NCBI GenBank assembly: GCA_011620785.1
Contig: WOYM01000125.1
Location: 1-39,735, forward strand
Reading direction: 5' to 3'
Length of the DNA stretch: 39,735 nt
From: Methanothrix sp.
GTDB taxonomy: Archaea; Halobacteriota; Methanosarcinia; Methanotrichales; Methanotrichaceae
Part shown: positions 25,365 through 32,960 of the stretch, piece by piece
Layout: each line of letters starts with the position of its first letter
How positions within the stretch are numbered: position 1 is the stretch's first letter
Made by a program: the position numbers and the translations under genes
The notes under the pieces: generated by a model
Database searches by the model: none
What the model saw: only the letters and a program-made list of their open reading frames with translations
Told to the model about the DNA's origin: nothing

Positions 25365-27260
25365 ATGGATGCCTATTCATTGTTCCTGGTATTCCTGGCA
25401 ATCTACATAGCGATCTTGCTTGGAATCGGCCTGTATTTATCCCGCAGGCAGAGGTCGGAGACCGACTTCTGGTTGGCGGGACGAGAGCTGGGATCGATCA
25501 GCATAGGACTTGCTGCTGCTTCAGCATGGACCACGGCCAGCGCGCTGCTCTTGGCCACAGGGCTTTTCCTTCTCTATGGCATAGGCTCGATCTGGATCTG
25601 GGTGTTCCCGAACATCGCCGGCCTGGCCATCATCGCCGCCATATCGGGAAGAATCAAGAATATACCTGCCCTGACCCAGCCCGAGCTCATGGAGATAAGG
25701 TACGACCCCATGATCAGAGCGCCTGTGGCAGTCGCCGTCACCATTATGATGATACTCTTCTCGGTTACCGATTTCATCGGCTTCAAAATGGTGCTGGGGA
25801 CCTTCTTCGGCATTGAGCCCATCTTCGCCATTGCCATAATGGCCGTCTCTGTAGCCCTTTATGTCGGTGTGGGCGGCTTTCGGGCGGTGGTCTGGACGGA
25901 CATGATACAGTATATACTGCTGGCCGGCCTTGCCGCCTATGTGGCCTATATGGCTTTAGGCCTGTCTGCGAATGAGGGGGTCTCCCTCATCGCTGCATCC
26001 TCAATGCTGGGCGCCGACTGGTGGGATATCTTCTCCATGGGCGGCATATTGGGAGCCCTGGTCTTCATAGTGGCCCTGGTGCCCGGCTGGGTGGCAGAGC
26101 AGGATCCCTGGCAGAAGGTCTGGGCAGCTCGCGATGATCGCTCCGCGAAGAGAGGGATTTTGCTTGGTGCCGCTCTGCTGGCATTGGTCTATATCTTCTG
26201 TCTGCTTGCTGCCATTGGCCTCTCTGTGATCTACCCCCGGCCTTCGGGAGAGGTGGAAGCAGAGATGCTCTATCTCAGGGTCATAAGCGATAACGTTCCT
26301 GAGTGGCTCTTAGGCCTCCTGACCATTGGATTTGCTGCAGCATCTATGTCCTGCACCGATACATTCGCCACCTCGGGGGCATCATGCCTCTCCCGAGACC
26401 TGGTCCAGCGGCACCTCTGGCCGACAGCCACGGTGAAAGAGATGCTGATTTTGAACAGGCTTCTGATTGTGATCATGGTCTTCATATCCGCCTTCATCGC
26501 TCTGAATGTGGACAGCATCATGGATGCGGTGATCATCGCCACCGTCATCGGCACGACATCTTACTTCTTTCCCATCATCGGAGGCCTATACTGGAAGCGG
26601 GCCACTAAATGGGGAGCTATGGCGGCCCTGGTGGCGGGCGGGGGAACCCAGATCCTTCTCGTATCCTATGAGCAGTTCTGGCTGAAGGCGCCATTAGACA
26701 GCATCTCACCCTATCTGGTTGAGCACGGCGTCCTGGTCGGCTTATCTTTGAGCGCCCTCTTCTTCATGGGGGTGTCATTGGCCACCCGGCAGGCGGAGGA
26801 TATCCGCCTCGCGCCATTCTTTACCGATATCGCAGAGCGGGTCTTCCAGGGCGATCTTCCCCGAGCGGACAGGACAAACCCTGACTATTTGAAAATAGCA
26901 TCGGATATCGAAGAGAAGCTGGCAGGAGATCGCATTCATCTCAGACTGACCATTGAGTACTCCCTGGCCCATGAAGAGGAAGCGCATCAATTGCTGATGT
27001 GGAAGCCCTTTATAGAGAAGCTTCAAGAGAGGCATCCCGTCTGGTTCACTCCCACCGGGAGCCATGTCGCCTACCGCCTCAGCCAGGCTGATATGCAGGC
27101 CTGCATCAAGATGGTGCATGGCACCTCCCGGCAGATCTGGCTCAATTCAGAGCCGAGGCGGGAAGGCGGCGACCGCCAGAGGGATGAGCTGGTCATTGCC
27201 TATCAGGAGATAGGAGAGGTTTTGCTGGAGCTTGGCTTGCAAGCATCACCAAGGACATGA
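25365..27260 (+). CDS. Sodium:solute symporter family transporter with soluble C-terminal extension
   Basis: The 631-residue product has about 13 transmembrane segments in the first ~480 residues, with family landmarks RRQRSETDFWLAGRELG near the first cytoplasmic loop and GGFRAVVWTDMIQ in the middle. SSS transporters use the sodium gradient to import sugars, amino acids, vitamins or organic acids such as acetate; no substrate can be assigned here. The last ~150 residues are hydrophilic and unlike the core family, suggesting a cytoplasmic regulatory domain. The ATG at 25365 is used, since the TTG at 25356 has no ribosome binding site. It overlaps the reductase gene by 4 nt. Confidence 0.88.
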   Translation: MDAYSLFLVFLAIYIAILLGIGLYLSRRQRSETDFWLAGRELGSISIGLAAASAWTTASALLLATGLFLLYGIGSIWIWVFPNIAGLAIIAAISGRIKNIPALTQPELMEIRYDPMIRAPVAVAVTIMMILFSVTDFIGFKMVLGTFFGIEPIFAIAIMAVSVALYVGVGGFRAVVWTDMIQYILLAGLAAYVAYMALGLSANEGVSLIAASSMLGADWWDIFSMGGILGALVFIVALVPGWVAEQDPWQKVWAARDDRSAKRGILLGAALLALVYIFCLLAAIGLSVIYPRPSGEVEAEMLYLRVISDNVPEWLLGLLTIGFAAASMSCTDTFATSGASCLSRDLVQRHLWPTATVKEMLILNRLLIVIMVFISAFIALNVDSIMDAVIIATVIGTTSYFFPIIGGLYWKRATKWGAMAALVAGGGTQILLVSYEQFWLKAPLDSISPYLVEHGVLVGLSLSALFFMGVSLATRQAEDIRLAPFFTDIAERVFQGDLPRADRTNPDYLKIASDIEEKLAGDRIHLRLTIEYSLAHEEEAHQLLMWKPFIEKLQERHPVWFTPTGSHVAYRLSQADMQACIKMVHGTSRQIWLNSEPRREGGDRQRDELVIAYQEIGEVLLELGLQASPRT

Positions 27261-28411
27261 GAGAAGATATACAGCTGGCAGTGGTGGGTGCGGGGCCTGC
27301 GGGGAGCACCGCTGCCCTTGTAGCGGCCCGAGAGCTGGATGTTGTGCTCATCGATAGGAAGAGCGAGATAGGCAGCCCCGTCCAGTGCGGCGGATTTCTC
27401 CCGGAGGCCTGGGAGCTGGAGGCCCTGCTGCCTCGCGCCGGGCTCCCGGATAACTTATGGGAGATTCCCGAGCATTGCATATTGCATCGTACCCGGTTGC
27501 AGCGGATCTATTCTCCTTCGGGCAAGAGCAAAGAGTTTGCCGTCGCGGGGAGGGTTATAGACCGGCGGGCCTTCGATCGCCATCTTGCCTCCCAGGCCGC
27601 TCGCGCCGGTGCCAGGATCCTTCCCGCCACCCGGGCGACGTTGGTGGAAGGCGGCCTGGAGCTCTCCGGCCATTATGCTGGGAGGCTCCGCCCTCAAATG
27701 ATAATAGGTGCGGATGGCCCCAGCTCCATCGTCTCCCGCTATATGGGAAACCCCGCCCAGGAGGTGGGCATATGCCAAGAGTACGAGATGACGGATGTGG
27801 ATATCGATAGCGATGCGGCAGAGATGTTCTTCTCGGCGAGATACGCTCCCGGCGGCTATGCCTGGATAATTCCCCTGGGCCCGGATAGAGCCAATGTGGG
27901 TGTGGGGGTGCGCGCATCTTACCTATCCGGCCAGAGGCTTCCCGACGTTCTGGAGCGATTTGTGCGAGATCATCCTCAGGCCTCGAAGAAGCTGGCCTCG
28001 GGCGAGGTGCTGGCGGTGATGCGCGGCCTGGTTCCCGCGGGCGGAACTGCAGGATCGATCCAGAAGGGCAATATGATCCTGGCGGGAGATGCTGCCGGGC
28101 ATGTGCTGGCCACCAGCGGGGGAGGCATACCCCTTGCTGTGGTGGCGGGGAGGATCGCCGGCCAGTCTGCCCTTGATCATCTGCAGGTCGGGACGCCTTT
28201 GCAGGAGTATATATCGCGAATTGGCCAGGAGTTCGGCCGGGAGCTGGAGAGGTCGGTGCAGATCAGGAAGATGGTGGATGTAGCTATGAGAAGTGACCGG
28301 CTCATCAATGCCCTTTTTGCCGCCCTGAGCCCTGAGCAGATGAAATCGGTGATGCGCGCGCAGATACCCTCGCCTCTTAGATCTCGCGATTGGGCTGGCG
28401 GCGATCGGTAA
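27257..28411 (+). CDS. Geranylgeranyl reductase family flavoprotein
   Basis: The 384-residue product has an N-terminal FAD-binding GAGPAGSTAA motif (11-20), the family PVQCGG block (41-46) with Cys44, and the second FAD motif AGDAAGHV. Archaeal members saturate the geranylgeranyl chains of membrane ether lipids (digeranylgeranylglycerophospholipid reductase) or of quinone-like carriers such as methanophenazine. Several paralogues usually coexist, so the exact substrate is open. Its ATG overlaps the stop of the transporter gene (ATGA). A hairpin at 28433-28451 terminates it. Confidence 0.88.
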   Translation: MREDIQLAVVGAGPAGSTAALVAARELDVVLIDRKSEIGSPVQCGGFLPEAWELEALLPRAGLPDNLWEIPEHCILHRTRLQRIYSPSGKSKEFAVAGRVIDRRAFDRHLASQAARAGARILPATRATLVEGGLELSGHYAGRLRPQMIIGADGPSSIVSRYMGNPAQEVGICQEYEMTDVDIDSDAAEMFFSARYAPGGYAWIIPLGPDRANVGVGVRASYLSGQRLPDVLERFVRDHPQASKKLASGEVLAVMRGLVPAGGTAGSIQKGNMILAGDAAGHVLATSGGGIPLAVVAGRIAGQSALDHLQVGTPLQEYISRIGQEFGRELERSVQIRKMVDVAMRSDRLINALFAALSPEQMKSVMRAQIPSPLRSRDWAGGDR

Positions 28412-28432
28412 AATTGATAAATAAAAAGCAAT

Positions 28433-28451
28433 AGGACGGCCAGTCCGTCCT
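28433..28451. terminator. Hairpin between convergent genes
   Basis: A perfect 7-bp stem, aggacgg/ccgtcct with a 5-nt loop, is followed by ttatt on the plus strand. On the minus strand the rps6e stop lies just upstream of it. It can serve both convergent genes. Confidence 0.6.
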
Positions 28452-28461
28452 TTATTATCGA

Positions 28462-28863
28462 CTATCCTGCCCTCTCTTCTTTGGGAGCCTTGCCGAGCAG
28501 CTCCTCCAGGGATTTGGCCCCCGACTCCACTACCTTGACATTTATCTGGCCGATATCAGGAGAGATATCCCTTCCGTGGATGCTCTTCCTCTTCTTTTTC
28601 CCTTCAGCAACGGGATGATAGCCAGTTCCAGTGGAGAGGAGGATCTTCCTTCTCTTGGTGCCCGGCAGGTCTGCACGCATGGGAAATCCCTCGCGATCGC
28701 TGCCGCCTGTGACCTGCATCGAGTATCCTGGCATGCCCAATATATCTCCTTCGATCTTGTCGCCGATATGCTTCCCCAGAAGCTTGCCTGCTCCCGGATC
28801 CTTAAGCTCTACCTGATAGGCTTTCCCGCTCTTGGGATCTGAGACTACAACTCTAAAATCCAT
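28462..28863 (-). CDS. rps6e: 30S ribosomal protein S6e (eS6)
   Basis: The 133-residue product matches archaeal eS6: a VVSDPKSGKAYQVEL start, the GMPGY and GGSDREGFPMR blocks (about 43-64), then GTKRRKILLSTG and KKKRKSIHG. It is an archaeal/eukaryotic small-subunit protein without a bacterial homologue. A gaggaag ribosome binding site precedes the ATG, and a TATA-like box on the minus strand (about 28913-28920) lies upstream. It is isolated from other ribosomal protein genes here. Confidence 0.95.
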   Translation of the reverse strand: MDFRVVVSDPKSGKAYQVELKDPGAGKLLGKHIGDKIEGDILGMPGYSMQVTGGSDREGFPMRADLPGTKRRKILLSTGTGYHPVAEGKKKRKSIHGRDISPDIGQINVKVVESGAKSLEELLGKAPKEERAG

Positions 28864-28959
28864 CGTTCTTCCTCATCAATGTAAATGTGACTTTGAGTCT
28901 AGGGATCAATGCCCTATAAAACCTTATCTTGTCTTTTGAGCTTTAAATGAGGGCTTTAT

Positions 28960-29958
28960 TCAGGGTCTGTCCAGATCGGTCATCCGGGAGTAGTCCACGA
29001 GCATGGATATGGGCAGCGTCTTTATTCTTGCGCCCATCTCCTCCGCGGCCACCGCCCCATTGACACCAGCGTAAAAAGCTATGCCGATCTTTCCTGCGGC
29101 CACAGGGCAGCCCATTATCGGCTCAGCAGGGTCTCCTATCATTATGAGGCCGCCAAAGCCCGCTGATCGGGAGGCCTCCAGTAGATCCATAACATGTCCG
29201 GCCGCCGCGACGGGCACTTCTCGAACATTTGCCAGCACCCTTCCCGATCCCCAGCGGATGGCATTGGCAACGCTCGTCACCTTCCGCCCCATGAAAACCT
29301 TCATCGGGTCCAGGGAAGATCCGGCATAAGCTATGAGGTCGGTGAACTCAATTGGCTGTTTTTCTTTTATCTTTGCCAGGCCAGCGAAGCTGGTGAGGAC
29401 GGGAATTCCCTTCTTCATCAGGATTCCATCCATGGTTATGCTGCATACCGTAGCCAACCCCAGGGATCCGGCGGGCACCTCCTGGGTGGAAATCGCATCT
29501 CCTTCGTCCAGGATCAATGCACGGCGGCTTATCGTATAGCCCTCGTCGAAGGCGCGACCGAGCATATCCAAGACCTCCTCAGCATCTGCCTTATCCACTA
29601 TGCAGGTATTGGCGATGACCCGGCCCTGGCCGCTGCAGGGATCGAAGCTGCTCTTATACATGTACTCTTCAATCCTGGTATTCACAAATCCAATTCGGTC
29701 GTCTATGAGCGCATCGCTCAACTCCCTGGAGCCCAGAGGGGTAATGACCCGACCACTGTACCCCTTCTTCCTGGTGAATCCCAGTTCATCCAGGATCTTG
29801 AGGTTGTAGCGCACCGCTCTCTCACCCAGATCATAGCCACGGCTGCAAAGGATGTCTGAGATCGCCCTCGCCCCCACAGGTGTGCCGGCGCTCTCGATCA
29901 CCCTGAGGATCTCTATCAGCCTGCGCTGGCTCATATGATTCTTGGTGAGCAGCTTCAT
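28960..29958 (-). CDS. nrpR: NrpR-type nitrogen regulator (winged HTH plus one NrpR domain)
   Basis: The 332-residue product has an N-terminal winged helix (about 9-70, with RRLIEILRVIE and LGERAVRYNLKIL) and one NrpR effector domain (DUF128, about 85-328). NrpR represses nif and gln genes in methanogens and is released by 2-oxoglutarate. The Methanococcus protein has two effector domains; the single-domain plus HTH form resembles NrpRI of Methanosarcina, which works with a separate NrpRII. No nitrogen genes are adjacent. An ggagg site 10 nt before the ATG supports the start, and an AT-rich tatata stretch at about 29984-29992 may be its promoter. Confidence 0.92.
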   Translation of the reverse strand: MKLLTKNHMSQRRLIEILRVIESAGTPVGARAISDILCSRGYDLGERAVRYNLKILDELGFTRKKGYSGRVITPLGSRELSDALIDDRIGFVNTRIEEYMYKSSFDPCSGQGRVIANTCIVDKADAEEVLDMLGRAFDEGYTISRRALILDEGDAISTQEVPAGSLGLATVCSITMDGILMKKGIPVLTSFAGLAKIKEKQPIEFTDLIAYAGSSLDPMKVFMGRKVTSVANAIRWGSGRVLANVREVPVAAAGHVMDLLEASRSAGFGGLIMIGDPAEPIMGCPVAAGKIGIAFYAGVNGAVAAEEMGARIKTLPISMLVDYSRMTDLDRP

Positions 29959-30064
29959 CTACCCTGATCCTCCGGGAAAGGGAATATATATCTTATGCGG
30001 AGAAAAGTGGCCAAGGCCTCCAAGAGCAATGGCTTTGGCGGCCAGTAAAGAGGCTAAAAGATAT

Positions 30065-30137
30065 AGTCCCGTGGGGTAGAGGTCAATCCTGAGGGCCTTT
30101 GGAGCCCGCGACGGCGGTTCGAATCCGCCCGGGACTA
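30065..30137 (+). tRNA. tRNA-Gln (UUG)
   Basis: A complete cloverleaf: acceptor agtcccg/cgggact, D stem gggt/atcc, anticodon loop ctttgga with anticodon TTG, and T arm ggcgg-ttcgaat-ccgcc, with discriminator A. CCA is not encoded. The anticodon stem, extended by one pair as drawn, contains one A-G mismatch (gagggc/gcccgc). It is charged through the Glu-tRNA-Gln amidotransferase route in archaea. Confidence 0.93.
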
Positions 30138-30230
30138 CTCAAACTCCCCAAGCCATCAGAAATGTAGATATATCTGGTCGATCTCATGGGGGGAGGGCCA
30201 GGCTGATTGATTATATCGCCTTCACCAGTT

Positions 30231-30305
30231 GCTCCGGTAGTGTAGCCCGGCCAATCATTTCGGCCTTTCAAGCCGAAGACTCGGGTCCAAATCCCGGCCG
30301 GAGCA
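30231..30305 (+). tRNA. tRNA-Glu (UUC)
   Basis: Acceptor gctccgg/ccggagc with discriminator A; anticodon stem ttcggc/gccgaa around loop ctttcaa gives anticodon TTC; T stem tcggg/cccgg. CCA is not encoded. The T loop reads tccaaat, so position 55 is C instead of the nearly universal T (pseudouridine). It lies 93 nt after tRNA-Gln and is followed by a short T-run. Confidence 0.92.
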
Positions 30306-30765
30306 TTTTACCATAACTCTTCCCCAAGATCGTCCCTGCGCCGCTCCTGCGAGATTCCTGTAACTGGGCCTCTTATCAGGGCTATGGCGCGCAATAATGG
30401 CTTTTTCTCCGGTGAAGATGCCCGTCATTTTCGAACAGAATACCTCTGACCCAAAGAGAGGATATTGTCATATCCTTAAAGGGTATATGACCAATTGATA
30501 TCGTTTTTTTCCTATAAAAGCCCGATATGTTTATATTCCAGAAGGCGGTATAGGGTGCTCGTGCCTGAGCAAAATACTCAAATACAAGCCGAGAAGCATG
30601 AGGATCAGGTACTCCATACCACAAGCGGAAACCAGGTTGCTCTGCATGAGCATGGTCTTATGTTGGGAATTTGGACTCGCTGTCGTATGGTGTCATTGGA
30701 TTTGGGCCTCTGCGGACGGCTTAGATCCTGAGGCATTGATGGTAAATCAAGGAGGTGGGAAAGAA
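30306..30765 (+). promoter_or_regulatory. 460-nt region: promoter and long leader of the first SGSG surface-protein gene
   Basis: A 7-bp inverted repeat aggatat-tgtc-atatcct (30459-30476) precedes two TATA-like boxes, ctataaaag (30512-30520) and tttatatt (30530-30537). The second is followed 31 nt later by gtgcctgag (30561-30569), which with ctca (30577-30580) can form a small hairpin near the predicted mRNA 5' end. A leader of about 200 nt ends in aaggaggtggg (30749-30759), 6 nt before the ATG. Open frames in the leader have no support as genes. Confidence 0.5.
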
Positions 30766-31488
30766 ATGAGAAAACTAATAGCTGTTTTGATTATAGTCGC
30801 CATGGCCGTAGTAGGCATGGCCGGTGCAGCTAACTATATGTACGAAAAGGCATCGGTCAAGGGCGTTGGATACAAGAACGTAGAGATGATCATTTCCACC
30901 CAGTCTGGCTTCCATGGCCAGAAGCTGGTTGAGAAGGAGTCCGGATCCGGAAACGTGATCCTCGAGAGGACTGAGCTGGAAGCTGAGAGACAGTTGACTG
31001 CTGAAGGACTTCAGATGCCCTGCATATATCCCAATACCTGTGCAATGGACTACATCAACTTCACCAAGGAAGCTGAGTTCGAGTACATGCCAGTCTCTTA
31101 CCAGACAGGCACATATGACCAGAAGTGGGTTGAGAAGCTGTGCGTGCAGAACTACAGAATCGGCGCTGTGCTGACTGAGATGTACACTCATGCTGAGCAC
31201 CTGCAGAAGACCACCGAGGTCAAGACCAGAGGCTACCAGAACATATGTGCAGAAAACTGCTGCACCGGTGTCCTCGAGGCTAACCTGAACAGCAACGTCA
31301 TCGGCGTTGCCCATATCGGCTGGATCTCCAGGGATCCCGAGCCCAACAGGCTGCTCAAGGGCCGCCATGCTGAGTACGGCAGATCCGTCGAGGACCTGAC
31401 TGGTGTCTTCGCCATTCAGAAGTTCATCCAGCTCTGGGGCAACTCCACCTGCGGCGCAATCAGCGTTGACTGGCTGCCCTGCGTATAA
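30766..31488 (+). CDS. SGSG-family secreted cysteine-rich surface protein, tandem copy 1
   Basis: The 240-residue product has a signal peptide (about 1-22). The mature protein has an SGSG motif (59-62), eight cysteines (86, 92, 126, 161, 165, 166, 229, 239) and two N-glycosylation sequons (Asn98, Asn226). It has no membrane anchor. Alternating hydrophobic residues suggest a beta-rich fold. The even cysteine number points to disulfides, as expected outside the cell. Homologues follow downstream; motifs shared by all are SGSG, an NF segment, an IGA-type block and a C-terminal TG-F-x-x-x-K block followed by Cys. I do not recognise a named family; a structural envelope or sheath protein is my inference. 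A frame open to 30598 exists, but aaggaggtggg fixes the ATG at 30766. Confidence 0.85.
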   Translation: MRKLIAVLIIVAMAVVGMAGAANYMYEKASVKGVGYKNVEMIISTQSGFHGQKLVEKESGSGNVILERTELEAERQLTAEGLQMPCIYPNTCAMDYINFTKEAEFEYMPVSYQTGTYDQKWVEKLCVQNYRIGAVLTEMYTHAEHLQKTTEVKTRGYQNICAENCCTGVLEANLNSNVIGVAHIGWISRDPEPNRLLKGRHAEYGRSVEDLTGVFAIQKFIQLWGNSTCGAISVDWLPCV

Positions 31489-31508
31489 ATTAAATTAGAA
31501 TGGAATAT

Positions 31509-31549
31509 GACCTCAGGCTATAAGGCCTGAGGTCTATGCAATATTTTTA
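31509..31549 (+). terminator. Terminator of SGSG copy 1
   Basis: A perfect 10-bp stem gacctcaggc/gcctgaggtc with a 6-nt loop (31509-31534) is followed by an AT-rich tail containing TTTTT. In copy 2 both bases of the seventh pair have changed, leaving one mismatch. Confidence 0.75.
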
Positions 31550-31550
31550 A

Positions 31551-31985
31551 AATCATATAACCTGGTCTTGCGCCTTGGTTTTTATTGGATGTTCCTTTAA
31601 GTATTCTCTTCTGAGCAATTGGGCGATCTGCCCGGGAAAAAACAGGCAAGAGAGGCGTAATCGTGGAATATAAAATTCTCTTATCCCTGCTCGATAGCTT
31701 TATATGTCAGTAATCTAATGAGGAAGGTTGTGCCTGAGACAATAGCTCAAGAGATATCTAGTGGTAATCCTGGAATCAGGCGCCTCACGCCGGATAGGAT
31801 GAAAGTTTACGCTTTTGGCTTATATGCTGGAGCAGAGCGGAGCCGAGCGGTTTCATCTCTTCAGGTGAAGCGGTCCTGGATCTTTGATCAAGGATCTGTA
31901 TATCCAGCCGGGGTGATGTACTGAGGGATCATTTGTTGCTGTCAATAGCAGCTTTCGATCCTCATGTAAAGGAGGTGGGAAAGAA
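31551..31985 (+). promoter_or_regulatory. Promoter and long leader of SGSG copy 2
   Basis: The region differs from that of copy 1 but keeps a TATA-like ctttatat (31698-31705). gtgcctgag (31730-31738) follows at the same 31-nt spacing, with ctca (31746-31749) able to pair with tgag. The predicted leader is about 260 nt and ends in aaaggaggtggg. The rest shows no gene; a 68-codon frame at 31718-31924 lacks support. Confidence 0.5.
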
Positions 31986-32708
31986 ATGAGAAAACTAATA
32001 GCTGTTTTGATTATAGTCGCCATGGCCGTAGTAGGCATGGCCGGTGCAGCTAACTATATGTACGAAAAGGCATCGGTCAAGGGCGTTGGATACAAGAACG
32101 TAGAGATGATCATTTCCACCCAGTCTGGCTTCCATGGCCAGAAGCTGGTTGAGAAGGAGTCCGGATCCGGAAACGTGATCCTCGAGAGGACTGAGCTGGA
32201 AGCTGAGAGACAGTTGACTGCTGAAGGACTTCAGATGCCCTGCATATATCCCAATACCTGTGCAATGGACTACATCAACTTCACCAAGGAAGCTGAGTTC
32301 GAGTACATGCCAGTCTCTTACCAGACAGGCACATATGACCAGAAGTGGGTTGAGAAGCTGTGCGTGCAGAACTACAGAATCGGCGCTGTGCTGACTGAGA
32401 TGTACACTCATGCTGAGCACCTGCAGAAGACCACCGAGGTCAAGACCAGAGGCTACCAGAACATATGTGCAGAAAACTGCTGCACCGGTGTCCTCGAGGC
32501 TAACCTGAACAGCAACGTCATCGGCGTTGCCCATATCGGCTGGATCTCCAGGGATCCCGAGCCCAACAGGCTGCTCAAGGGCCGCCATGCTGAGTACGGC
32601 AGATCCGTCGAGGACCTGACTGGTGTCTTCGCCATTCAGAAGTTCATCCAGCTCTGGGGCAACTCCACCTGCGGCGCAATCAGCGTTGACTGGCTACCCT
32701 GCGTATAA
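31986..32708 (+). CDS. SGSG-family secreted cysteine-rich surface protein, tandem copy 2
   Basis: The protein is identical to the one encoded at 30766-31488; the only coding difference is a silent Leu codon change at 32696. It has its own promoter, leader and terminator, so the two copies raise output or allow different regulation. Retention of perfect coding identity beside divergent leaders suggests gene conversion or a very young duplication. Features of the product are as for copy 1. Confidence 0.85.
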   Translation: MRKLIAVLIIVAMAVVGMAGAANYMYEKASVKGVGYKNVEMIISTQSGFHGQKLVEKESGSGNVILERTELEAERQLTAEGLQMPCIYPNTCAMDYINFTKEAEFEYMPVSYQTGTYDQKWVEKLCVQNYRIGAVLTEMYTHAEHLQKTTEVKTRGYQNICAENCCTGVLEANLNSNVIGVAHIGWISRDPEPNRLLKGRHAEYGRSVEDLTGVFAIQKFIQLWGNSTCGAISVDWLPCV

Positions 32709-32728
32709 ATTAAATTAGAATGGAATAT

Positions 32729-32754
32729 GACCTCTGGCTATGAGGCCCGAGGTC
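32729..32754 (+). terminator. Terminator of SGSG copy 2
   Basis: gacctctggc/gcccgaggtc with a 6-nt loop forms a 10-bp stem with one mismatch at the seventh pair. It is followed by an ATTTTTT-containing tail. Confidence 0.65.
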
Positions 32755-32839
32755 TATGAAATATTTTTTAGATTCATCTTTCTGGTGAAGCTTCTATACC
32801 GAACCGGCCTTTGGATGACCATTATTATGAACAGATAGA

Positions 32840-32901
32840 TTTATATCGAATAAAAGCATCAACTTACAATTGTAGTTCAAGTCCTGCGCATGCGGGCAGG
32901 A
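32840..32901 (+). promoter_or_regulatory. TATA box and 5' hairpin of the third SGSG gene
   Basis: A TATA-like tttatat (32840-32846) is followed by a hairpin, tcctgc/gcagga with an 8-nt loop (32882-32901), within the first ~40 nt of the predicted mRNA. The leader then runs to the ATG at 32961 with a ggggg ribosome-binding stretch at about 32946-32950. Confidence 0.45.
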
Positions 32902-32960
32902 TAGCTACTGATCTAAAGGGATCAATAGCTGTTACATCGATCATCGGGGGTAAATGTATA

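Larger units (their letters stand above)
30749..31550. repeat. Tandem direct repeat, copy 1
   Basis: This roughly 800-nt unit recurs at 31969-32770 (offset 1220 nt). It covers the ribosome binding site, the whole gene and the terminator. The coding parts differ at one base (31476 G, 32696 A); five more differences lie in the terminator region, after which similarity stops. Confidence 0.9.
31969..32770. repeat. Tandem direct repeat, copy 2
   Basis: Counterpart of 30749-31550. Upstream of 31969 the two leaders diverge at once apart from the short 5' element, so the duplicated or converted unit is the gene plus its ribosome binding site and terminator. Confidence 0.9.

Noticed and set aside
30598..30765. 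N-terminal extension of the first SGSG gene
   Set aside because: The extension is absent from the identical second copy, and the strong ribosome binding site is directly before 30766.
31718..31924. 68-codon frame in the leader of SGSG copy 2
   Set aside because: Not conserved in the leader of copy 1 and lacks a ribosome binding site.
30749..32770. Tandem repeat as a transposon or composite mobile element
   Set aside because: No transposase, terminal inverted repeats or target-site duplications; the repeat boundaries follow the gene.
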